Origin: Fibrobacter sp. UBA7003
GTDB taxonomy: Bacteria > Fibrobacterota > Fibrobacteria > Fibrobacterales > Fibrobacteraceae
Reading direction: 5' to 3'
Assembly: GCA_002449765.1 (NCBI GenBank)
Contig: DJXN01000008.1
Coordinates: 67,626-131,625, forward strand
Length of the DNA: 64,000 nt
This document shows, piece by piece, positions 23,031 to 31,451 of the stretch. Below the pieces are notes generated by a model that saw nothing but the letters and a program-made list of their open reading frames with translations, ran no database searches and was not told where the DNA came from. A program made the translations under genes and the position numbers. Position 1 is the first letter of the stretch; each line of letters opens with the position of its first letter.

Positions 23031-24989
23031 ATGAATTTTTTTGCCAAGCTGCTTGCCGTACTTGCTTGTACTGCGTTCGCCCTTGTGGCGTGCAGCTCGG
23101 CTCCCGTGAAAAAAACGGATAGTGCCGCTCCGGCGACTCCGGCGGTCGCGACTCCGGTTGCGGAAACGCCGCAGGTGTACAAGGGCAATCTCGATACGGC
23201 TCATGCTGCGTTTATCGCCGCGATGGACATGGAACTTCGGGGGCTTGGATTTGAAGCGGATTCGCTGTGGATTCTTGCGTGGCAATATGATCCGAATAAT
23301 CGTTTCCTGGCTTTCCAGGTGGCGCAAAGGATGCTTGCCCACGGCGCGGACTCGCTTGCATTCGCCATTGCAAAACAAGCGAACAAGTTAAAGGGTCGGC
23401 AGACTGCGGCGCAACTAGAAACGATGGCCCGCCTGTATGTGAAAGAAGGTGTTGCCGATTCCGCCCGTAAATATTTTGTGGCCGCTCTCGATTCTTCGAA
23501 GAATCAGGACATGAAGTTGCTTTATGATTATAGCTTGTTCTTGGAGGCGGTGCAGGACAAGGAAGAACTGGTTCGCGTTTATGAACAATTGCTTCCGCAG
23601 ACGAACTATATTCAGTCTCTTTTTAACAGGCAGGTGAAACTTCTTACTGAACAGGGAAAGGATTCTGCGGTTGTGGAACTTTTCATGAGCGCGTACGAGG
23701 CGACTGGAAACCGGGATTTTCTGGCGAAGGGGGTGCACGCCTTGGTGCTGCAGAAACGCTTTATCGAGGCGCGCGCGGTTGCCGATACCATTACGGGTTC
23801 GACCGAATCCGATGCGATGATTGTCGAACTTGCACTCCTCACTTTTGTCGATGGCTCGCGTGAACCTGTACTCAAGTTCCTCAAGAAGAAGTATTACAAC
23901 GATGGCGTGCGTGTGCCGGAGCTGGTGTATCACCTGGGACTGAACGAGTACATGCTGCACGAGGTCGATAGCGCGAAGGTTCATTTGGACAGTGTCCACC
24001 TGAAATTGGAGCGCGACCCTTCTTACGGGGCGCAGGCTTGCAGGACCCTTTCGGCAATCGCTTTTAGTCGCGGGCAGAACAAGGAAGGCGTGCGTTATGC
24101 GGAGCAGGCGGATTCCCTGCTGCAAGGAGAAGGGAAGGTGTTCCTTGCGCTTGCTTTGGGGACGGCGAAGGAATTCAACAAGGCGTATGCGCTGCTGGAT
24201 TCGATGCTCGGCGTGTGGAGCAACTGGCGCCCGATGGAAGGTGTCGTGGATTCCGCGCAACTGAACAAACTGATGACTGCCGCGAAGGTGAAACACCGCA
24301 GGTTCCAGCGTGCCTATGCCGATGTGCTTATGTTGCAGGCTCGCGACCTCGAAGGCAAGACAGTGTTTACGGATTTCTTCAAAAATCTCAGTCCCCTTGC
24401 GGGCAAGCCGAAGGAATCCCTGAAGGATTCCCTGAACCGTGCCGCTGCACGCGAGGCGCGCACGAAGGCGGAACTTTTCTGGGAAAGTATTCTGGCCGAG
24501 GAACCCGACGATGTCGCGCTCCGCTTTACGATGGCCCGCAACCTCGAACGTCTCGGCCGCATAGACGAGATGTTTGTGATGTTCGAGGCTATCCTCAAGT
24601 CGCCTCAGCTGCAAAAGCTCGACTACCCCGAGGTGGCAAACTACTACGGCTATACGCTTATTAACTTGAACCGCAACAAGGCCGAGGTGGAATACGGCTA
24701 TTCGCTCGTACTCAAGGCGCTCGACGCGATAAAGGGCGACAAGCCCGATGCGATTATAGATTCCAAGGCCTGGGGGCTCTACCGCTTGGGCCGCTTCCAG
24801 GAAGCGCTCGAGGTGATTTTGCAGGTCAATCCCGAAAAGTTCAAGGACGATGACGAGTACTTGGAACATTTGGCCGCGATACAGGATGCCGCAGGCAAGA
24901 AGACCGAGGCGGCGGAAACATACCGCAGGCTTTTGAAACTCAGGCCCAAGCACCCGGCGGCGCTCGAATTCCTGAAGGGCAAGAAGTAG
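23031..24989 (+). CDS. TPR-repeat lipoprotein
   Basis: A 652-residue predicted lipoprotein with lipobox LVAC near residue 21 and a short Ala/Pro/Thr linker. The remainder is helical, and tetratricopeptide-like repeats are clearest at both ends: SLWILAWQYDPNNRFLAFQVAQRML near residue 80 and the C-terminal pairs around AETYRRLLKLRPKHPAALEFL. Such proteins act as scaffolds in the periplasm, for example in outer-membrane or wall assembly. It lies three bases after the PASTA gene and five before a LolB-like gene, so the three probably form one envelope operon. No enzyme motif is seen. Confidence 0.8.
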   Translation: MNFFAKLLAVLACTAFALVACSSAPVKKTDSAAPATPAVATPVAETPQVYKGNLDTAHAAFIAAMDMELRGLGFEADSLWILAWQYDPNNRFLAFQVAQRMLAHGADSLAFAIAKQANKLKGRQTAAQLETMARLYVKEGVADSARKYFVAALDSSKNQDMKLLYDYSLFLEAVQDKEELVRVYEQLLPQTNYIQSLFNRQVKLLTEQGKDSAVVELFMSAYEATGNRDFLAKGVHALVLQKRFIEARAVADTITGSTESDAMIVELALLTFVDGSREPVLKFLKKKYYNDGVRVPELVYHLGLNEYMLHEVDSAKVHLDSVHLKLERDPSYGAQACRTLSAIAFSRGQNKEGVRYAEQADSLLQGEGKVFLALALGTAKEFNKAYALLDSMLGVWSNWRPMEGVVDSAQLNKLMTAAKVKHRRFQRAYADVLMLQARDLEGKTVFTDFFKNLSPLAGKPKESLKDSLNRAAAREARTKAELFWESILAEEPDDVALRFTMARNLERLGRIDEMFVMFEAILKSPQLQKLDYPEVANYYGYTLINLNRNKAEVEYGYSLVLKALDAIKGDKPDAIIDSKAWGLYRLGRFQEALEVILQVNPEKFKDDDEYLEHLAAIQDAAGKKTEAAETYRRLLKLRPKHPAALEFLKGKK

Positions 24990-24994
24990 TATTC

Positions 24995-25810
24995 ATGCGT
25001 TCGTTTGTCTTAAATCGCACTGCTTTCGTGAACCGCATTGCGCTCGCTGTGCTTTGTGCCGTGACCGTGTGGCTTGCGGGATGTGCGTCGTCGAAACCCG
25101 CAGTGGAACCGACTGCGGCGAAGTGCGTGGCCGGTGCAACAGATGCGGCGAGTGCGGCGTGCGCACCCGAAGCGCCGAAGCTTGATAGCCTGCGCGCGAA
25201 GATGGCGATAACCCTCGTGGACCAGAACGGCAAGGAACAGAACCTGGACGCGGTACTGTTCTCGGTACCCGGGAAGCGCTACCGCATGGAACTTACGGGT
25301 CCGATGGGGATAGGCGTTGCCTCGATGCTCTGGACCGAAGAGGGCTGGACCATGACCTTCCCGACGGAGAAACTCTACATGAAGGGCCGCGGCTACATGG
25401 TGGGGCTATTCGGTGAACCCTCTATCCCGACGGTGAATATTCACCAGATTGCCGGTTTCTTTGACGGGCAATATGTACCCGCGGGTGCGAAACTGGTGTC
25501 GGAGCGGGATTCCGCGGGCCTGAAACTTGTAGAGGCGGATGACGCCATGGGAATTCGCCTGACGTATGCGGTGCGTGACGGGCAGGTGGAATGGATCTCG
25601 AAGAAGGGGAGTGGCGGCAAGCCCGAGGTGCTGAAATTCCTGGACTATAGGCCCTTCGAAGGCCGTACGCTGGCCGAAAGAATCGTGTTCGAGCGCGACG
25701 GTGCTAAATATCTTGAAATACGCCTGAAGAAGGTGACCCACGGGAAGGCCTTCAGCCTCGGAACCTGGCGGTTGAATGTCCCTAGAAGCTACAAGGCCGT
25801 CGGGGAATAA
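24995..25810 (+). CDS. LolB / DUF4292-like outer-membrane lipoprotein
   Basis: A 271-residue predicted lipoprotein (lipobox WLAGCASS near residue 29). After residue 60 the pattern LRAKMAITLVDQNGKEQNLDAVLFSVPGKRYRMELTG and then MLWTEEGWTMTFPTEKLYMKG is the half-barrel fold of LolA/LolB-type lipoprotein carriers, as seen in DUF4292 members. By fold it would accept or bind lipoproteins at the outer membrane. The assignment rests on remembered pattern only. It ends the envelope operon begun by the PASTA gene. A TATTTTTG promoter box of the next gene follows at 25823-25830. Confidence 0.62.
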   Translation: MRSFVLNRTAFVNRIALAVLCAVTVWLAGCASSKPAVEPTAAKCVAGATDAASAACAPEAPKLDSLRAKMAITLVDQNGKEQNLDAVLFSVPGKRYRMELTGPMGIGVASMLWTEEGWTMTFPTEKLYMKGRGYMVGLFGEPSIPTVNIHQIAGFFDGQYVPAGAKLVSERDSAGLKLVEADDAMGIRLTYAVRDGQVEWISKKGSGGKPEVLKFLDYRPFEGRTLAERIVFERDGAKYLEIRLKKVTHGKAFSLGTWRLNVPRSYKAVGE

Positions 25811-25822
25811 TCCGTCGGGGAC

Positions 25823-25830
25823 TATTTTTG
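25823..25830 (+). promoter_or_regulatory. TAnnTTTG promoter box
   Basis: TATTTTTG, 12 bases before the ATG at 25843. I see no clear upstream TTG box at the expected distance. No ribosome binding site is evident before the start codon. Confidence 0.4.
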
Positions 25831-25842
25831 TAAATTGTAATC

Positions 25843-28800
25843 ATGAAGTTTAATGCGACCCTACTTGCATTGTTTTTGGGTGTATTCGGTCTTGTTCCGA
25901 AGTCTTTTGCTGTAGATACGCTTGAAGTATTTGCGCTGCGCATCCAGTTCCAGAAGGAAAACCCGGATAACTCGCTCACTACGGGCGACGGCACTTTCGA
26001 TTCCGACAAGAAGAACAAGGATGCCTATAGTCTGGATCCTCCCGAAAACCGCGGCACGCCCTTGTATTGGCTCAAGCATTTTGAATTCGCCAACAATTAT
26101 TTCAATGCGGTGAGCGGCGGGAACCTGGTCGTGAAGGCGCGCGTGTTCCCGGACCCATCCACGGGTTCTTCCGTCTATACGCTGGCCAAGCCGATTATCG
26201 ACTACAACCGCACGAGCAAGAAGAAGGGCGAAAAGACGGCCGAATATGACGAGGCCCGCAGTCGCGACTACCTCACGTTCATTTACGACGCCATTGCCGC
26301 TGCCGCCGCAGATTCCTCGGAGGCGGGGCCGTTCCGCATTCCGGTTTCGAAGAATCCGAACGTGAAGCGCGCGTACATGATTATACACGCGGGCGCAAGC
26401 CGCCTTGTGGATGGCGGAAGCATGGGCACGAAGGGTGCGGACACTCCGGGCGACTTCATGGACATCTACATTGCCGGTGACGACTGGCAATACCTGCAGG
26501 CAGATTCCGCGAGGAGCAAGGCCGCAAAACCGGTAATCGGGCTTACGAGCGTCGGCGATACCGCGACGACGGGAATCCGCATTCCGGGCGGTGCTGTCGA
26601 TACGCTCCGTTCGGTAATGGTGGTGAGCGAGACTGCCTCGCAGGATGGCCTCAACTGGGGCGTAAACGGAATCATCGTGAACCAGATTGCGCGCGAAATC
26701 GGGCTCCCGAACACCTACGACGTGGTGAAGGGAATCAGCCGCCTCGGTTATTACGACGTGATGGATTTTGCGGGCTACAATGCCGGCAACGGGTTCCTGC
26801 CTTCGCTGCCTGCCGCGTGGGAACGTGCCTACATGGGCTGGTCGCAGGTGAAGGAAGTGCGCCCGGTGGCAGGGAAACCCGTGACGGTGGATATCGCAGC
26901 CGCGGGTACGGGCAAGGGAACCGAGATTGTAAAGGTGCCGCTCAGCGCGAGCGAATACCTGCTGATTGAAAACCGCCAGCGCAGCTGGAACAAGGAAGGA
27001 ACGGTCGACGTGGCAGTGGACAGGCTGACTCCGAATGCGGAGTCGAGCGTTCGTACGGTTCCCGTGGATAGCCTGAATCTCGTGTTCGAGGACAGCGTTT
27101 GCGTGAAGGGCAAGTGCAACGAGAACAAGAAGAAGGCGAAGGGCCTGATTGTCGGGCTCGATTCCTACGATGCGGGGCTGCCGGCGAGCGGTATCGTGGT
27201 GTGGCGCGTGAACGACTGGTACCTGCGCGAGACGTTGCCGTACGGCATTGCGAACTTCTGGGGCGGCGATACCCTGCGCGACCACCAGTTCGGGGTTGCG
27301 ATGGTGGAGGCCGACGGCATGCTTTCCATCGGCAAGACGTTCAAGAACGCGCTCGGCGAGGACATGTACGATTACGGAAGCGGTACGGATTTGTTGCCGC
27401 ACCTGCGCTATTCCGAAAAGAAGAAGTACGATACTGTCAAGAGCATCGGGCCCTCGGGCTACGCGAACACGATGACCTCCATGGGCGGCTATACCGGCGT
27501 GAAGATTACGGTGAACGTGCCGAAGGATGCCCGCAAGGAAAAGACCGCGAACGCATTCATGGGCGATAGCGTGGTGAACTTTGCAGCACAGACAATCAGC
27601 GTGACGATAAGCATCGACGACGGGAGTATCGAGGGCGGCAAGTTCCCGCGTGAGATTGGCCTGAATTCGGCGGTGCGCGGCGCGGTGTTCGTGGACGACC
27701 CCGAAAACGAAGGGCAAAAGATTATCGTGGTGGGTGCCGAGGACGGAACGCTGCAGGCCTTTAATGCTTTGGGCGATACGCTGTTCGTTGCCGATACCGC
27801 GATTGTGCAGAAGTCGCTGAGCCGCGACGGAGCGGAGCGCGAAGTGCCGCTGTACCGCGTGGGCGCAAGCTACGGCCCGCTGGTGGGCATGGCGAGCGAC
27901 GGCAAGGATGTTTACAGCCTGCATACCAAGAAACTCGTGAAGACGAGTTTTGCGGGCGGATTCCCGGTGCAGCAGGAAATTGACATCGATTCCGCGACGG
28001 CGGGGCCTCTGGTTTATGATGGAAAAATTATGGTTGCAGATAAAACGGAAGGAAGGAGCTTTGTGTGGACCTTTAGCGGGGCGTCGTTTGACGGGAAGTC
28101 CGCTCCTATACGTGAAATTCCTGCGCCCGTTGTCGATATGGCAAAGTGCTCAAGAACAGATGGTGCTTTCGCCTTTGCTTTTGTAACAGCCGGCAATTTT
28201 GTTTATGCGAAAGGACATGGAAAAAATCTGGGTGGCGCATCCGGTGAAAAGTGGAAAATTGCATGCACCGATTTGGACCGTGACGGGACAGACGATGTGA
28301 TTGTGGTCGGTAGCCGCGGTACGGTGACTGCATACGGGCAGGGTAAAAATGAATTGAGAGCCCTCTGGACCAAGAGCTACAAGCGTGGCGCCAGCGGTAC
28401 GAGCGGCCTCAAGGACGAGACTTCCGGCATTGCCATCGGCGACATAAACGGCGACGGTTATCCTGAAGTCGTATTCCTGGGCGATAACCTCGTGTATGCG
28501 CTCGACCGTTCGGGCCTCCCGATTGCGGGCTTCCCGGTGAAGATTTCCCGCGGCACCCCGGTTGCGGGATTCATGAGCGACCCGCTCCTTGTGGATGTGA
28601 CGGGCGACGATATTCCCGAGATTCTTGTCCCGAGCAGCGACGGCCTCGTGTACGCCTATACGGGCAAGGGCACGGAAGTGAAGGACCAGTTCCCGCTTGC
28701 GGCCGGCAGCTTTGAATACCAGGATACGCTTGGGACAATCTACCCGATGAGCATATTCGTAGCGGACGCTGTTCCGGGCAAGAAGTCTGCGGGTCCCGAA

Positions 28801-29253
28801 CTTTACGCACTGCATCGCAACAGCCTCTCCGCTTTCCGCCTGCGCAAGGCGAACGGGTCGGCCGCGGAATCGCCTGCGGCATGGACGCTCCCCGCGGGTG
28901 GCAACGAGCGCACGGGTTACTTTGATGCAAGCAAACTTGGCGACGTGGAGAAGGCGGAAGAGAAGGACGAGATAAGCGAGTTCTTCGTATTCCCGAATCC
29001 GGTCCGCGGCGGCAATGCGAAGGCGCGTTTTGAAATCGGTGCGGCCGCAAAGAATGCAACCCTTGAACTTTACGACATCACGGGCCTTTGCGTGTTCAAG
29101 CAGAAGATGGAAGAACCTGCGCAGGGCCGTAACCAGTTCGAGAATCTCGACCTGAAGCAACTCGGTTCCGATGTCTATACGGCGCGGCTCAAGGTAAAAT
29201 TCAAGAGCGGCAAGACGAAACAGAAGCTTTACCGCGTGGGCGTGATTAAGTAG
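25843..29253 (+). CDS. Large secreted protein: inactive M6-like peptidase domain, FG-GAP propeller, type IX sorting tail
   Basis: A 1136-residue protein with signal peptide (to about residue 23). Residues about 30-350 follow the M6 (immune inhibitor A-like) peptidase pattern, ending GLPNTYDV, GYYDVMDFAGYN and AAWERAYMGW, but the HExxH zinc site is replaced by NQIAR, so it should be catalytically inactive. A middle part (about 600-1000) has FG-GAP/PQQ-like propeller units, for example [17 protein letters not shown] and DINGDGYPEVVFLG. The last 85 residues are a type IX secretion sorting domain: FPNPVRGGNAKARF, LYDITGLCVF, then a basic end. It is therefore probably exported across the outer membrane and attached to the surface or released. 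Binding to polymer or another protein is the likely role. Confidence 0.82.
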   Translation: MKFNATLLALFLGVFGLVPKSFAVDTLEVFALRIQFQKENPDNSLTTGDGTFDSDKKNKDAYSLDPPENRGTPLYWLKHFEFANNYFNAVSGGNLVVKARVFPDPSTGSSVYTLAKPIIDYNRTSKKKGEKTAEYDEARSRDYLTFIYDAIAAAAADSSEAGPFRIPVSKNPNVKRAYMIIHAGASRLVDGGSMGTKGADTPGDFMDIYIAGDDWQYLQADSARSKAAKPVIGLTSVGDTATTGIRIPGGAVDTLRSVMVVSETASQDGLNWGVNGIIVNQIAREIGLPNTYDVVKGISRLGYYDVMDFAGYNAGNGFLPSLPAAWERAYMGWSQVKEVRPVAGKPVTVDIAAAGTGKGTEIVKVPLSASEYLLIENRQRSWNKEGTVDVAVDRLTPNAESSVRTVPVDSLNLVFEDSVCVKGKCNENKKKAKGLIVGLDSYDAGLPASGIVVWRVNDWYLRETLPYGIANFWGGDTLRDHQFGVAMVEADGMLSIGKTFKNALGEDMYDYGSGTDLLPHLRYSEKKKYDTVKSIGPSGYANTMTSMGGYTGVKITVNVPKDARKEKTANAFMGDSVVNFAAQTISVTISIDDGSIEGGKFPREIGLNSAVRGAVFVDDPENEGQKIIVVGAEDGTLQAFNALGDTLFVADTAIVQKSLSRDGAEREVPLYRVGASYGPLVGMASDGKDVYSLHTKKLVKTSFAGGFPVQQEIDIDSATAGPLVYDGKIMVADKTEGRSFVWTFSGASFDGKSAPIREIPAPVVDMAKCSRTDGAFAFAFVTAGNFVYAKGHGKNLGGASGEKWKIACTDLDRDGTDDVIVVGSRGTVTAYGQGKNELRALWTKSYKRGASGTSGLKDETSGIAIGDINGDGYPEVVFLGDNLVYALDRSGLPIAGFPVKISRGTPVAGFMSDPLLVDVTGDDIPEILVPSSDGLVYAYTGKGTEVKDQFPLAAGSFEYQDTLGTIYPMSIFVADAVPGKKSAGPELYALHRNSLSAFRLRKANGSAAESPAAWTLPAGGNERTGYFDASKLGDVEKAEEKDEISEFFVFPNPVRGGNAKARFEIGAAAKNATLELYDITGLCVFKQKMEEPAQGRNQFENLDLKQLGSDVYTARLKVKFKSGKTKQKLYRVGVIK

Positions 29254-29272
29254 TCTTTGGAGGCGGAAAACA

Positions 29273-30193
29273 ATGAAGGTTGTGTATAAACTAGCACTCG
29301 CGGGTTTGTTTGCCGCTTTCCTTTCCGCCTGTACTGCCGGCGGCGATCCCGTCGATGTCAAGCCCATCGAGCATGACTCCGACTGGTATTCTTCCGCGAA
29401 GCAGCCTTCCTCTGGCGATGGAAAGTCATCTGCCGGGGATCCTTCCAGTAGTGAATCCGGGAATGGCGGGGAACGTGATTCTTCTATCTACAATCTTCTG
29501 CGTTGGGTTGAATTCCAGGGCGGGAAGGCGAAGGTCAATTCTGTCGAGTTCTCTTTCAGTGCGTATTCCGTTTCGGCGACGGAAGTGACGCAGGCGGCAT
29601 ATGCGGAGGCGATGGGCGGCATGCCTGACCAGCCAAAGGATGCCCCCGAGAACCCCGTAGTGAATGTTTCCTGGTTCGATGCGGTACTCTTTTGCAATGA
29701 ACTTTCCAAGAGCATGGGGCTCGATACGGCCTACGTCTATTCTTCCGTGGGCGCTGAGAACTACCTGCAGGATCTCGAAATCAATTACGGGGTGGAATCG
29801 TTCCGTCTTGCCACAGAAATCGAGTGGGAAATCGCTGCACATGGCGGTACGAACACGATGTTCTACTGGGGTACGGACAAGGCGTCGGACTTTGTGTATT
29901 ACGGACAAACTTCTGGCCCCACGAGGGTAGGGAGTTATCCACCGAATCCTTATGGCCTGTTCGATATGGCGGGTAACGTCGCCGAATGGGTAAACGACTG
30001 GTACGGCGCATTCCCGACGAAGACCATGGACAATTACACGGGTGCCACTTCGGGTACGGCCCGCGTGGTGCGCGGTGGCGGCTGGAGCGACCCCATCAAG
30101 GACTGCGCTCCGGACGTGCGTGCGAAAAAGGACCCGCTCTATACGGCTCCGACACTTGGGTTCCGTGTGGTTTATTCCCGCGGACTGCTCTAA
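29273..30193 (+). CDS. Formylglycine-generating-enzyme-like (FGE-sulfatase fold) lipoprotein
   Basis: A 306-residue predicted lipoprotein (lipobox LSACTAGG near residue 20) with a Ser/Gly/Asp linker, then an SUMF1-type domain from about residue 75: FSFSAYSVSATEVTQAAYAEAM, ENPVVNVSWFDAVLFCNELSK, FRLATEIEWEIAAHGG, GLFDMAGNVAEWVNDWY, RVVRGGGWSD and LGFRVVYS. True formylglycine-generating enzymes activate sulfatases through a cysteine pair near the end; the region here has only CAPDVRAKK, and no sulfatase is nearby, so it is more likely one of the many exported relatives of unknown role. It follows the large secreted protein by 19 bases with a GGAGG site and may be cotranscribed. Confidence 0.88.
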   Translation: MKVVYKLALAGLFAAFLSACTAGGDPVDVKPIEHDSDWYSSAKQPSSGDGKSSAGDPSSSESGNGGERDSSIYNLLRWVEFQGGKAKVNSVEFSFSAYSVSATEVTQAAYAEAMGGMPDQPKDAPENPVVNVSWFDAVLFCNELSKSMGLDTAYVYSSVGAENYLQDLEINYGVESFRLATEIEWEIAAHGGTNTMFYWGTDKASDFVYYGQTSGPTRVGSYPPNPYGLFDMAGNVAEWVNDWYGAFPTKTMDNYTGATSGTARVVRGGGWSDPIKDCAPDVRAKKDPLYTAPTLGFRVVYSRGLL

Positions 30194-30212
30194 TTTTGTT
30201 AGATTATAGCCC

Positions 30213-30656
30213 ATGAAAAGGATTGTGCTTGCGACCCTTTGTATGGGTCTTTTTCTTGCCGGTTGCAATAAGGAAGAACCGGCTCCGTTGCCGGATTTGC
30301 CCAAGGTCGAGCTTCCGGAAACCATCGTGGGCTTCTATACCGGCCGCCTGCCGTGCGAAAACTGCAAGGTGCGCATGGTTCGCATGACGCTTGCCGAAGA
30401 TAGCAGCGTGACGGTGATACAGAACATCATGACGGATTCCATGAAGACGGACACGCTTGCCGGCAGGTTCTCCATCGATTCGGGAAAGGTGGCCGTGGCG
30501 CTGTCGGAAGGAACCCGTTGGAATTTCCAGGTGGAAAAGTCGGGATCGCTTTCGCTCTTGACGGGCGCGGGTACCGTCTACGAGGATGAAAATGGCGTGC
30601 GGGTCGATCTCATCAGGATACTCAACCTCCCGTCTCAGAAAAAAACGGAACAGTAA
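30213..30656 (+). CDS. NlpE-like lipoprotein
   Basis: A 147-residue predicted lipoprotein (lipobox FLAGC, Cys18). The core GFYTGRLPCENCKVRMVRMTL matches the NlpE N-terminal domain, including the C-x-x-C pair (Cys48, Cys51). In enteric bacteria NlpE senses surface contact and envelope stress; here only its small beta-barrel domain is present. TAATTTTG (30191-30198) lies 15 bases upstream of the ATG and probably starts a short-leader transcript. A LytTR regulator gene follows after 12 bases. Confidence 0.75.
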   Translation: MKRIVLATLCMGLFLAGCNKEEPAPLPDLPKVELPETIVGFYTGRLPCENCKVRMVRMTLAEDSSVTVIQNIMTDSMKTDTLAGRFSIDSGKVAVALSEGTRWNFQVEKSGSLSLLTGAGTVYEDENGVRVDLIRILNLPSQKKTEQ

Positions 30657-30668
30657 CGGAGAAGTAAT

Positions 30669-31439
30669 ATGCGTGCAAAAACTTTGATTGTGGATGATGA
30701 ACCCTTGGCGCGTATGCGTATGCGTTCGCTCCTGGAAAAATATTCCGAGGATTTGGAAATATTGGACGAGGCCGGATCCGGTGCGCAGGCGATATCGAAA
30801 ATCCGCGAACTGATGCCCGATGTGGTGTTTCTGGATATCCAGATGCCTGACATGGACGCGTTCGAGGTCCTGAAAAAGATCGAGGACGACGACATGCCGC
30901 TGATTGTCTTCACGACGGCCTACGAAAATTTTGCGCTCCGTGCCTACGAGGAAAATACGGTGGATTACCTGCTTAAGCCGGTCGATCCCGAGCGTCTCGA
31001 AGCCACGATGGAAAAATTGCGCAAGCGGTTCTCTGCGGTCGCGGAAAATTCGCAGATGCCTGCGGATTTTTCGTGGGAGAAGTTCCGTTCGCTCATGGCG
31101 CAGGGCGACGCCTACCTGCAGCGCATCCAGGTGAAGATCGGCGATAGGATTTTGCTCGTGAACGTGGACGAGATTATCCGCTTCCACAGCGAGGAAAAGT
31201 ACACGACGGTCTACACGCCCACGAACCAGTATATTATCGACACGCCGCTGGTGGATCTCGAAAAGAAACTCGACCCGCGCCAGTTCGTGCGTGTGCATCG
31301 TGCGCACCTCGTAGCCATCGACTACATCTCCGAAATCCGCAAGTCGGACATGGGCCGTCTGGTCGTGCAGCTGCGCGACAAGGACAGGACGCAGATCCTC
31401 GTGAGCAGGAATTTCGTGAAGAGTGTCCGCAACCTCTAA
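30669..31439 (+). CDS. LytTR-family response regulator
   Basis: A 256-residue two-component regulator: a receiver domain (residues 1-120, acidic pair DDEP, phospho-acceptor aspartate in VVFLDIQMPDMD near residue 56, Thr in VFTTAY, Lys in LLKPVD) and a C-terminal LytTR DNA-binding domain (about 155-256, with IIRFHSEEKYTTVYT, FVRVHRAHLVAIDYI and ILVSRNFVKSVRNL). LytTR regulators bind pairs of short direct repeats and often control surface or secretion genes. No histidine kinase gene lies nearby. GGAGAAG precedes the start. Confidence 0.93.
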   Translation: MRAKTLIVDDEPLARMRMRSLLEKYSEDLEILDEAGSGAQAISKIRELMPDVVFLDIQMPDMDAFEVLKKIEDDDMPLIVFTTAYENFALRAYEENTVDYLLKPVDPERLEATMEKLRKRFSAVAENSQMPADFSWEKFRSLMAQGDAYLQRIQVKIGDRILLVNVDEIIRFHSEEKYTTVYTPTNQYIIDTPLVDLEKKLDPRQFVRVHRAHLVAIDYISEIRKSDMGRLVVQLRDKDRTQILVSRNFVKSVRNL

Positions 31440-31451
31440 GAATGGAAAGAT

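Noticed and set aside
29273-30193. Sulfatase-activating role for the FGE-like lipoprotein
   Set aside because: No sulfatase gene is present and the catalytic cysteine pair is not evident, so only the fold is claimed.
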